Shown: piece by piece, positions 43,065 through 51,019 of the stretch
Layout of the letters: each line of letters starts with the position of its first letter
How positions within the stretch are numbered: the stretch's first letter is position 1
NCBI RefSeq assembly: GCF_015709525.1
Contig: NZ_JADNRA010000014.1
Span: forward strand, 1 to 64,000
Source: Methylocystis sp. L43
Lineage (GTDB): Bacteria; Pseudomonadota; Alphaproteobacteria; Rhizobiales; Beijerinckiaceae
Length of the DNA stretch: 64,000 nt
Direction: 5' to 3'
Translations under genes and position numbers: made by a program
The notes under the pieces: model-generated
What the model was told of the DNA's origin: nothing
Seen by the model: only the letters and a program-made list of their open reading frames with translations
Databases searched by the model: none

Positions 43065-43115
43065 GGGGTAGGGTGCCCGACGCATGGGCGGAGGCGCCGC
43101 GGTATCGGAAGGCGC

Positions 43116-44108
43116 ATGCGACGCATCCTCGTTACGGGCGCCCTCGGCCAGATCGGCGCCGAACTGACGCCGGCCCTGCGAAAGCGATATGGCGCGGCGC
43201 GCGTCATCGCTTCAGACCTCGCAGAGGCGCGGCCATCTGACGATCCTTATGAACGCCTCGACTGCACGCAGGCGGAAGCGGTCGCCGATCTGATGCGCCG
43301 GCGCGACATCGACGTCGTCTACCACCTCGCAGCGCTGCTCTCGGCTGTCGCCGAGGACAGGCCGCAAGACGCCTGGAGCGTCAATATGAGCGGGCTCTAT
43401 AATGTGCTGGAGGCGGCCCGCCGCTTCGGTTGCCAGGTGTTTTTCCCAAGCTCCATTGCGGCGTTCGGCCCGTCGACGCCGCGCCGCGGCACGCCGCAGA
43501 TCACCATTCAGCGGCCAACGACCATCTACGGCGTCACCAAAGTCGCCGGCGAATTGCTCTGCGACTATTACGCGACTCGCTTTGGCGTCGATGCGCGCGG
43601 ATTGCGCCTGCCGGGTCTCGTTTCTTCCGCGGCGCCGCCGGGCGGCGGCACGACGGACTACGCCGTCGAAATGTATCGTGCGGCTGTTCGGCGCAAGCGC
43701 TGTACCTGCTTCCTTGCCGCAGAGACCCGTCTCGACATGATGTATATGCCGGACGCGACGCGCGCGATCATGGAGCTCATGGAGGCTGATCCCGAGCGCC
43801 TGCGGTTTCGCAACGCGTATAACGTCACCGGCATGAGCGTCACGCCGGGCGAAATCGCCGCGGAAATTCGCAAACATGCGCCCTCCTTCGCGGTGGACTA
43901 CCGCATCGACCCGCTACGCCAGGCGATCGCCGACTCCTGGCCGCAGTCGCTTGACGCCAGTGCGGCGCGGGAAGATTGGGGGTTTGCGCCGCGCTTCGAT
44001 CTCGCCGCCATGACGCGGGATATGCTCGCGCTTCTTGGCGCGGCGACAGATCCATTTGACGATCCGAATTCTGACGAGGTCCCCAATGCCAATGCAGGGT
44101 TTGGCTAA
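43116..44108 (+). CDS. tdh: NAD-dependent epimerase family L-threonine 3-dehydrogenase
   Basis: 330 residues of the extended SDR fold: NAD-binding ILVTGALGQIGAEL, VYHLAALLSAVAEDRPQDAW, PSSIAAFGP and catalytic TIYGVTKVAGE (YxxxK). This is the SDR-type threonine dehydrogenase that makes 2-amino-3-ketobutyrate. It overlaps by 23 bases the downstream gene for 2-amino-3-ketobutyrate CoA ligase, which completes threonine conversion to glycine and acetyl-CoA. Confidence 0.88.
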   Translation: MRRILVTGALGQIGAELTPALRKRYGAARVIASDLAEARPSDDPYERLDCTQAEAVADLMRRRDIDVVYHLAALLSAVAEDRPQDAWSVNMSGLYNVLEAARRFGCQVFFPSSIAAFGPSTPRRGTPQITIQRPTTIYGVTKVAGELLCDYYATRFGVDARGLRLPGLVSSAAPPGGGTTDYAVEMYRAAVRRKRCTCFLAAETRLDMMYMPDATRAIMELMEADPERLRFRNAYNVTGMSVTPGEIAAEIRKHAPSFAVDYRIDPLRQAIADSWPQSLDASAAREDWGFAPRFDLAAMTRDMLALLGAATDPFDDPNSDEVPNANAGFG

Positions 44109-45345
44109 GGCGCTCGCCGCGCAGCTCGGCGAACTCTCGCAGGCCGGGCTGCTCAAGGGCGCGGAAAGCGTGCTCTGTGGCGTCATTGCCCCGCGTGACG
44201 GCCACGGTCCGCGCTTTCTCATCGAAGGCGAAGGCGACAGGCCGTTCCTGCGCATGAACGCCAACAATTATCTCGGCATGTCGCTGCACGAAGAGGTGAT
44301 TGACGCCGAAGACGCGGCGGCGACGCACTATGGCGCTGGGCCCGGCGCGGTGCGCTTCATCAGCGGCACCTGGTCGCCTCATGTCGCCTTGGAGCGTCGG
44401 CTCGCCGCCTTTCATGCGCGGCCGTCGGCGATCATCTTTTCGTCCGCCTATGCGGCGATCATGGGACTCATTCCGCAGCTCGTCAGCAAGAAGACCGCGG
44501 TCATCAGCGACGAGCTCAACCACAGTTGCATCATCAACGCGATCTCTCTCGCGGCGCCTGCGGAGAAGCGGATCTACAAACATCTCAACATGGGCGAACT
44601 CGAGCGATGTCTCGACGAGACGGCGAAATCATGCACCCGCGCCCTCATCGTGACCGACGGCGTGTTCAGCATGCGCGGCGATCACGCGCCGCTCGACCGT
44701 ATCATGACGCTGGCGCGCAGTCGCGATAACGCCTTCGTCGAGGGCGCGATCGTCGTCGTCGATGATTCACATGGCGTCGGCGCGCTTGGCGCGACCGGGC
44801 GCGGCGCGGAGGAATATACGCAATCAGCGCCGGTCGACATTCTGGTGGCGACGCTCGGCAAGGCCTTCGGCGTCAATGGCGGCTATGTCGTCGGCGACGA
44901 GATCCTGATCCGCTACCTGCGCGAGCGCTCGCCCTTCTACGTTTACTCGAATCCGATCACGCCGGCGGAAGCCGCCGCCGCGCATAAGGCGATCGACCTG
45001 CTGGACAGTCCGGATGGCCTGTCCTTGCTCGAGCATCTGCGCGCCATGACCGCACGCTTCAAGGCGGGGCTCGTCAGGCTTGGTTTCGAGACGCTGCCCG
45101 GTGAGCATCCGGTCGCGCCGCTTGTGACCCGCGACAGCGCTCGCACCGTGGCGCTCGTTGAGCATCTGCGGCGGCGAGGCATACTGGTTACTGGGCTGAC
45201 CTATCCGGTCGTGCCGAGGGGCGACGAGGAGATCCGCTTTCAGATCAGCGCGGATCATACGACCGCCGACATCGACGCGGCTTTGGCGGCGCTGGCCGAG
45301 ATGGCGGAGGCGAATGTTCCGCTGGCGCGGGCCAAGCAGCTTTAG
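44086..45345 (+). CDS. kbl: 2-amino-3-ketobutyrate CoA ligase (glycine C-acetyltransferase)
   Basis: 419-residue alpha-oxoamine synthase: NANNYLGMSLHEEVIDA, YGAGPGAVRFISGTWSPHVA, DELNHSCIINAI, VVVDDSHGVGALGATGRG and the PLP lysine in VATLGKAFGVNGGYV. GAGG lies seven bases before the ATG at 44086, inside the end of tdh. With tdh it degrades threonine to glycine plus acetyl-CoA. A related alpha-oxoamine synthase role is possible, but the pairing is decisive. Confidence 0.92.
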   Translation: MPMQGLAKALAAQLGELSQAGLLKGAESVLCGVIAPRDGHGPRFLIEGEGDRPFLRMNANNYLGMSLHEEVIDAEDAAATHYGAGPGAVRFISGTWSPHVALERRLAAFHARPSAIIFSSAYAAIMGLIPQLVSKKTAVISDELNHSCIINAISLAAPAEKRIYKHLNMGELERCLDETAKSCTRALIVTDGVFSMRGDHAPLDRIMTLARSRDNAFVEGAIVVVDDSHGVGALGATGRGAEEYTQSAPVDILVATLGKAFGVNGGYVVGDEILIRYLRERSPFYVYSNPITPAEAAAAHKAIDLLDSPDGLSLLEHLRAMTARFKAGLVRLGFETLPGEHPVAPLVTRDSARTVALVEHLRRRGILVTGLTYPVVPRGDEEIRFQISADHTTADIDAALAALAEMAEANVPLARAKQL

Positions 45346-45408
45346 CGCGCTATCTACCGTGGCGGCGCCGCTGATCAATCGAGCGCGGCGACAGCCGAGG
45401 AAGAATCC

Positions 45409-46686
45409 ATGGACAGCGCGCGTTACCACAAGGCGAGCATCGGAAACCGCTTGCTTCAGCCGGAAACGCTCATGCTGGGCTACGGCTACGATCCGACGCT
45501 GTCGGAAGGCGCGGTCAAGCCGCCGGTATTTCTGACGTCGACCTTCGTATTTCGAACCGCCGAAGAGGGGCGCGACTTTTTCGACTATATGGCCGGCCGT
45601 CGTGCGCCGCCGGAAGGCGAAGAATCCGGACTGGTCTATTCACGGTTCAACCATCCCAACCTCGAGATCGTCGAGGACCGCCTGGCGATCTATGAGCACG
45701 CCGAATGCGGTCTCGTCTTTTCCTCCGGCATGTCGGCGATCGTCACCACGATTCTCGCCTTCGCGCGCCCGGGAGAAACGATCCTGCGCAGCCGCCCGCT
45801 CTATGGCGGCACGGAAGTTCTCATCGACAAGACGCTGGCGCCGTTCGGATTGACCGGCGTCGGCTTCACCAACGGGCTCGATGAAGACAATATCCGCGCT
45901 GCGGCCGCGCGCGCGATGGACGTCGGACGCATCGCGATGATCTTCATCGAGACGCCGTCCAATCCGATGAACAGCCTGGTTGATATCGCGCTGGTGCGAC
46001 GTATCGCCGAAGACGTCGCGGCAAAACAGGGCGCGAGGCCGGTCATTTGCTGCGACAACACGCTGCTCGGCCCCGTTTTCCAATCGCCGCTCCGGCACGG
46101 CGCCGATTTGTCGCTCTATTCGCTGACGAAATATGTCGGCGGACACAGCGATCTCATCGGCGGCGCGGTGGTCGGATCTTGTGCGCATCTGAAGACCATT
46201 CGCGCGATGCGCAGCGCCATCGGCACGCAGCTTGATGCGCATTCCTGTTGGATGCTTGGCCGCTCGCTTGAGACATTGTCTTTGCGCATGAACCGGGCGG
46301 CGGAGAATGCGGCGATCGTCGCGGAGTTTCTCGCCAATCATCCCAAGGTGACCCGCGTTCACTACCCGCCGCTGCTGCCGACTGATCATCCCGAGCGCTT
46401 GCTGATGGCGCGCCAGTCGAGTTCCGCCGGTTCCACCTTCTCTTTCGAGGTCTTGGGCGGACAAGCCGAAGCCTTCGCCTTCCTCAATCGGCTGCAGATC
46501 TTCAAGCTCGCCGTCAGCCTCGGCGGCACCGAATCGTTGATTTGTCATCCGACGACCACCGTGCATTCGGGGCTCACCGAAGAGGCCCGCCGGGAGATCG
46601 GCATTACGCCTTCGCTCATTCGCGCTTCGATCGGCATCGAACATCCGGACGATCTTATCGCCGATCTGGCGCAGGCCTTCGCTTAA
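45409..46686 (+). CDS. PLP-dependent Cys/Met metabolism enzyme (methionine gamma-lyase/cystathionine gamma-synthase family)
   Basis: 425 residues. [48 protein letters not shown], and the PLP lysine in [18 protein letters not shown]. Close to family members annotated as cystathionine gamma-synthase-like or methionine gamma-lyase. In this catabolic setting a lyase yielding 2-oxobutyrate, ammonia and methanethiol is attractive, but residues cannot settle it. AGGAAG precedes the ATG, 63 bases after kbl. Confidence 0.86.
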   Translation: MDSARYHKASIGNRLLQPETLMLGYGYDPTLSEGAVKPPVFLTSTFVFRTAEEGRDFFDYMAGRRAPPEGEESGLVYSRFNHPNLEIVEDRLAIYEHAECGLVFSSGMSAIVTTILAFARPGETILRSRPLYGGTEVLIDKTLAPFGLTGVGFTNGLDEDNIRAAAARAMDVGRIAMIFIETPSNPMNSLVDIALVRRIAEDVAAKQGARPVICCDNTLLGPVFQSPLRHGADLSLYSLTKYVGGHSDLIGGAVVGSCAHLKTIRAMRSAIGTQLDAHSCWMLGRSLETLSLRMNRAAENAAIVAEFLANHPKVTRVHYPPLLPTDHPERLLMARQSSSAGSTFSFEVLGGQAEAFAFLNRLQIFKLAVSLGGTESLICHPTTTVHSGLTEEARREIGITPSLIRASIGIEHPDDLIADLAQAFA

Positions 46687-46807
46687 CGCGAAGTTAACCG
46701 TCGCGGTCGACTTAGCGGAGACTGCGCGCTAGGGCCTGTTAATCGCTCGCCGCAGACATATCTATTTCCAGGAGACTTTCGTAGTCATATCGAGCTGAGA
46801 CTGGACA

Positions 46808-47140
46808 ATGAGAGTAGCGAAGGAAGTGCGAGACGACCGAACCGTTCTGAGCATCCAGGAGGATCGCATCGATGCGCACAACTCCGGCGAGCTCAAGGAC
46901 TTGGTGCTCAAGACGCTGGAAGGCGGCACTAAAAACGTCGTCATCGACTTGGCGAGAGTTCAGTTCATCGACAGCTCAGGGCTCGGGGCGCTGCTTTCCG
47001 GCTACAAGAATGCGAGTTTGCGCTCCAGCGGGTTCGCTTTGGCGGGTCTGCAGCCGCGTGTCAGGTCGATGTTCGAACTGACGCGACTGCACCGCGTTTT
47101 CGACATCTATCCAAGCTTGCAGTTGGCGCTGAGCGCGTGA
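46808..47140 (+). CDS. STAS-domain anti-sigma factor antagonist (RsbV-like)
   Basis: 110 residues. STAS fold with the phospho-acceptor Ser in VQFIDSSGLGALLSG (S56). In partner switching the unphosphorylated form binds the RsbW kinase and frees its target. The stop codon overlaps the GTG of the next gene (rsbW-like). First gene of a run ending with an RsbU-type phosphatase. Confidence 0.9.
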   Translation: MRVAKEVRDDRTVLSIQEDRIDAHNSGELKDLVLKTLEGGTKNVVIDLARVQFIDSSGLGALLSGYKNASLRSSGFALAGLQPRVRSMFELTRLHRVFDIYPSLQLALSA

Positions 47141-47595
47141 GTCCGCGAATGAGGTGGGCGGTGATCGAGATGTGCGAGACATTCGTCAATCTGGACATCG
47201 TCGTTCCTAGTCAAACACGATATCTGCGCCTCGTTGGCGCGATCGCCGAGCAGCTTGCGAAGGAGCTGGATGTTCAGGAGGACACACGCGACACTCTCGC
47301 TTTTCACCTCAATCTTGCGCTGACCGAGGCCGTCGCCAACGCCATTCAATATAGCTCCGCAGCAAATTCGACCGACTCCGTCCGGATCTGTTTTTCGGTA
47401 GAGGACGCCTATCTTTCCGTCCGCGTTTACGATCATGGAGGGGGCTTCGACCTTGCTGCCCTGCCGATGCCCGATTTCGATGAACTTCGCGAACGCGGCC
47501 GCGGCATATTCTTCATTCGCTCTGTGATGGACTCTGTTCAATATCACAAGACGGATTCGGGCAATGTTCTCGAAATGCGCAAGAAGCTCGCTTAG
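47137..47595 (+). CDS. Anti-sigma-type serine/threonine kinase (RsbW-like)
   Basis: 152 residues of the GHKL fold: N-box LALTEAVANAIQYS (N69), G1 box VYDHGGGFD and G2 box ERGRGIFFIRSVMD. It would phosphorylate the STAS partner and bind a downstream target. No sigma factor gene follows, so the target is unknown and may be encoded elsewhere. GTG start overlapping the STAS stop by four bases. Confidence 0.9.
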   Translation: MSPRMRWAVIEMCETFVNLDIVVPSQTRYLRLVGAIAEQLAKELDVQEDTRDTLAFHLNLALTEAVANAIQYSSAANSTDSVRICFSVEDAYLSVRVYDHGGGFDLAALPMPDFDELRERGRGIFFIRSVMDSVQYHKTDSGNVLEMRKKLA

Positions 47596-47602
47596 CTGAT
47601 GG

Positions 47603-50600
47603 TTGCCCGTGCTTCGCTCTCCGGACACATTGACGTTTGAGACGCCCCGCGTCGCGGACTGGGATTCTGCGGTGCGGAATTTCCTCCGCCGCGCCAGTCG
47701 CCGTTCTGGGCTGAATCTTTGCGGCGAGGCGCTTGACGCACTGCCCAAAGCCTATCGCTATCTCGTCCCCGCGCGGCGCGCCGCGCGCGATCTCGCGCTG
47801 ATTGCAGCAAACCAAAGCGAGAACGAGATCGTCGAATTGCGCCCGCTGCGCGGCCCCGGAACCGGTGTAGCCCGATATGAGGTTCGGCTGATCGGCTCCA
47901 AAGACCATGCGCTCGATGAACTTCTGCCGATGCTGCAGAACCTCGGACTGCGCGTCGCAGATCAAATTCAGTTCGCGCTCAATCTCAGCATCGGGCCGCG
48001 TTTCATTCGAAGTTTCATCGTCGAGCCCTCCATGCGCAGCGGCGCGAGCGTCGCACGATCGCACGGTCGATTGTTGGCGGCGCTCAAAGCCGTGCTTTCA
48101 GCCGATGTTGAGAGCGACGCCTTGAACGGCCTGGTCTTGGTCACGGAGCTTGACTGGCGGCAGATCGATCTTTTTCGCGCCTATAGCAACTACTATCAGC
48201 AGCTCGGTCTGCGGATCGAGCGCACGCGCATCTATCGCGCGCTTTTGCACAGTCCGGCGGTCGCCCAACTGCTCTTTCGTTACTTCGAAGCGCGGTTCGA
48301 GCCGGATCACGGGGGACGCGACTCCTTTGAGATCGAGTTGGAGTTGCTCACGCCGATCAGGGCGCAGCTCGTGGACGTGCTAGACAAGGTTACGGACGGT
48401 GGCGACGATCGCATTCTTCGCGATCTCTTCAATCTCATCGACGCGACGGTGCGCACCAACTTCTATTTTTGCGGCGATTGGGCGCGAAAGTTCATTTCTC
48501 TAAAGATCAGCAGTCTGGGCGTGTTCAACATGCCGGCTCCAAAGCCCATGGCGGAGATCTACGTTCACTCCCCTTCAATGGAGGGCATGCATCTGCGGGG
48601 CGCCAAAGTCGCGCGCGGCGGAATCCGCTGGTCGGACCGGCCCGAGGACTTTCGCGGCGAAGTCCTGGCGCTGATGCAGACTCAGATGATCAAGAACGCC
48701 CTCATCGTGCCGCAGGGCGCTAAGGGCGGATTTGTTCTGAAGCTTCCCTTCGACGACGCATCGCAGCGGCAGCGTCTCGGGAGGGAGGCATATTCGCAGT
48801 TCCTGCGCGGCCTTCTCGATCTCACGGACAATCTGAAGGATTCACAGATCGTTCGGCCGCCGGCGCTTGTCGCTTATGACGGCCCCGATCCTTATCTCGT
48901 CGTCGCGGCCGACAAGGGCACCGCCTCCTGGGCCGATGTCGCCAATGAGATTTCGCACTTCTATGGCTTCTGGCTCGGCGACGCTTTCGCGAGCGGCGGC
49001 GCGCATGGCTATCATCACAAGCGTTTGGGCATTACCGCGCGCGGCGCTTGGGTCTGTGTAAGACGGCACTTCCATGAACTCGGTCGCAACGTCGATGCGG
49101 AGCCGATTACAGTTGTCGGAGTCGGCTCGATGGACGGCGACGTCTTCGGCAACGGCATGCTGCACACGCCGAACATCCGGCTGCTTGGCGCGTTTGACGG
49201 TCAGTACATCTTCATCGATCCCAACCCGGATCCGCTCATTTCCTTCGGCGAGCGACGCCGTCTGTTCCAACTGCCACACTCGACGTGGCGTGACTATAAC
49301 TCGGCGCTGCTCTCACAAGGCGGAGGCGTCTATCGGCGCGACGCCAAGGATATCCAGCTGAGTCCAGAAGTGCGCGCATGGCTTGGCGTGCGACATAGCG
49401 CGGTCGATGGCGAAGCGCTGGTCCGTTGGCTCTTGATCGCGCCCATCGATCTGTTGTGGATGGGCGGCGTCGGCACTTATGTCAAGGCGAGCTCGGAGAC
49501 GAATGAGAGCGTCGGCGATCGCGTAAATGACGGCGCGCGCGTCGATGCGCTGCAGCTTCGCGCCAAGGTCGTCGGCGAAGGCGCCAACCTCGCCTTCACG
49601 CAGCGGGCACGGATTGAATACGCCCTGAGAGGCGGCCGGATTAATACCGATGCGGTCGACAATTCGGCCGGCGTTGATCTCTCCGATCACGAAGTTAATT
49701 TAAAGACACTGTTGCATATGCGGCCGGACGAGCGCGCGCCGGACGTCGAAGATCCCAATCGCTTGCTTCAATCCCTCACCGAAGAAGTTTGCGCGTCAGT
49801 ACTGCAGGACAACGACCGACAGAGTCTTTGCCTGTCGCTGGATCGCGCGCGGTGCCGCATCAATCTCGATCCATTCATGGACCTCGCCGAGCAGCTTGAG
49901 AACGCCGGCTATATCAATCCTGCGGCAGAGGCCTTCCCGACACGAAAGGATGTCTCGGCGCGCGAGACGAAAGAGCTGACGCGACCGGAACTCGCGTTGC
50001 TGATGGCCGGTTCGAAGCTGGCGCTGAAGCAGAGACTGCTGGAAGACGAGACCTTTCTGCAAGGTTCCTGGTCATATGAATTTCTCGCGAGCTATTTCCC
50101 AGAATATTTGCGTTCTCATTTTTCGGAGCGGATCAGGAGTCATTCACTCGCGCGGGAAATCGCCGTCACGATGATCTGCAACAAAGTCGTCGATCAAGCG
50201 GGAGTTTGCTTCCTGTTGCTCGGCGAGGGATTAGTCCCAACTCTGCTCAGCTATGCCGTCAAGCTCTATCTTTCTTTTGATCGAATCTTCGAGGGAGATC
50301 GATGGCGCGCCAGTTTTGGCGACAGCCGCGAATTGGACGCCGCGCGCCAGTATGGGCTGATTCTCCAGCTTGAGGACGCTTTGGCGTATATGTGCCACTG
50401 GGCCATGCGACGTGGGCATCGGCTGAGTCCCGACGACGAAGACATCGAGCGTTGGCGTTCCGATCTGCGCGCCTATCGTGAACGCGCGGGTGTGAGCGAA
50501 GCGCAGGGCGATCAGTCTGTGGCGGCGCCCGATTTCGATCGGCTGCGGAATTTTCCTTTCCTTGTCGCGCTCACCCGCGAATCGGGAGAGGACATGCGAA

Positions 50601-51016
50601 TCGCCGGGGCGTGTTTTGATAAGGCCGCCAATCTGTTTGGCTTGCAGAAACTTACCGCCTTTCTCGCGGACGTGAAGCCAAGAGACCTCTGGGAGCAGCA
50701 GTTGCAGGCCGCGCTCGACGCGCGAATGCGGGATGCGTCCGCGCGCATTGCGTCCATGCAGTTGCTGAGCGGAATCGCCGACGCGCGGACTTTGTTTCGA
50801 AACGTCGGCCTGGAGTTTCGTCTCGCCGGGCTCGAGCGGCTGGCGTTTAAACTTGAGGCTTCGCTCTTTACGACGCTGACGCCCTTCGCAGCGTTCGTCG
50901 CGGAGCTGAACGCCCTGGTCGACGCATGCGACGCCGCTTATCGCAGCCGCTCGGCGGAGGGCGTGGAGAGGGCGCGAAAGCCAAGGCGCGCGTCCTTGGA
51001 AGCAGGAGCTTCGTAG
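47603..51016 (+). CDS. NAD-specific glutamate dehydrogenase, N-terminally short form
   Basis: 1137 residues. It has the large-GDH (Bac_GDH) core: MEGMHLRGAKVARGGIRWSD, MIKNALIVPQGAKGGFVLK, GVGSMDGDVFGNGMLHTPNI and the helical C-terminal domain (LTRPELALLMAGSKLALKQ). The usual enzyme is about 1,600 residues; here roughly 450-500 N-terminal residues (ACT-type regulatory region) are missing, and the gene begins seven bases after rsbW, so this is not an annotation error. TTG at 47603 or GTG at 47609 are possible starts. It makes 2-oxoglutarate, NADH and ammonia from glutamate. Confidence 0.9.
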   Translation: MPVLRSPDTLTFETPRVADWDSAVRNFLRRASRRSGLNLCGEALDALPKAYRYLVPARRAARDLALIAANQSENEIVELRPLRGPGTGVARYEVRLIGSKDHALDELLPMLQNLGLRVADQIQFALNLSIGPRFIRSFIVEPSMRSGASVARSHGRLLAALKAVLSADVESDALNGLVLVTELDWRQIDLFRAYSNYYQQLGLRIERTRIYRALLHSPAVAQLLFRYFEARFEPDHGGRDSFEIELELLTPIRAQLVDVLDKVTDGGDDRILRDLFNLIDATVRTNFYFCGDWARKFISLKISSLGVFNMPAPKPMAEIYVHSPSMEGMHLRGAKVARGGIRWSDRPEDFRGEVLALMQTQMIKNALIVPQGAKGGFVLKLPFDDASQRQRLGREAYSQFLRGLLDLTDNLKDSQIVRPPALVAYDGPDPYLVVAADKGTASWADVANEISHFYGFWLGDAFASGGAHGYHHKRLGITARGAWVCVRRHFHELGRNVDAEPITVVGVGSMDGDVFGNGMLHTPNIRLLGAFDGQYIFIDPNPDPLISFGERRRLFQLPHSTWRDYNSALLSQGGGVYRRDAKDIQLSPEVRAWLGVRHSAVDGEALVRWLLIAPIDLLWMGGVGTYVKASSETNESVGDRVNDGARVDALQLRAKVVGEGANLAFTQRARIEYALRGGRINTDAVDNSAGVDLSDHEVNLKTLLHMRPDERAPDVEDPNRLLQSLTEEVCASVLQDNDRQSLCLSLDRARCRINLDPFMDLAEQLENAGYINPAAEAFPTRKDVSARETKELTRPELALLMAGSKLALKQRLLEDETFLQGSWSYEFLASYFPEYLRSHFSERIRSHSLAREIAVTMICNKVVDQAGVCFLLLGEGLVPTLLSYAVKLYLSFDRIFEGDRWRASFGDSRELDAARQYGLILQLEDALAYMCHWAMRRGHRLSPDDEDIERWRSDLRAYRERAGVSEAQGDQSVAAPDFDRLRNFPFLVALTRESGEDMRIAGACFDKAANLFGLQKLTAFLADVKPRDLWEQQLQAALDARMRDASARIASMQLLSGIADARTLFRNVGLEFRLAGLERLAFKLEASLFTTLTPFAAFVAELNALVDACDAAYRSRSAEGVERARKPRRASLEAGAS

Positions 51017-51019
51017 CGC

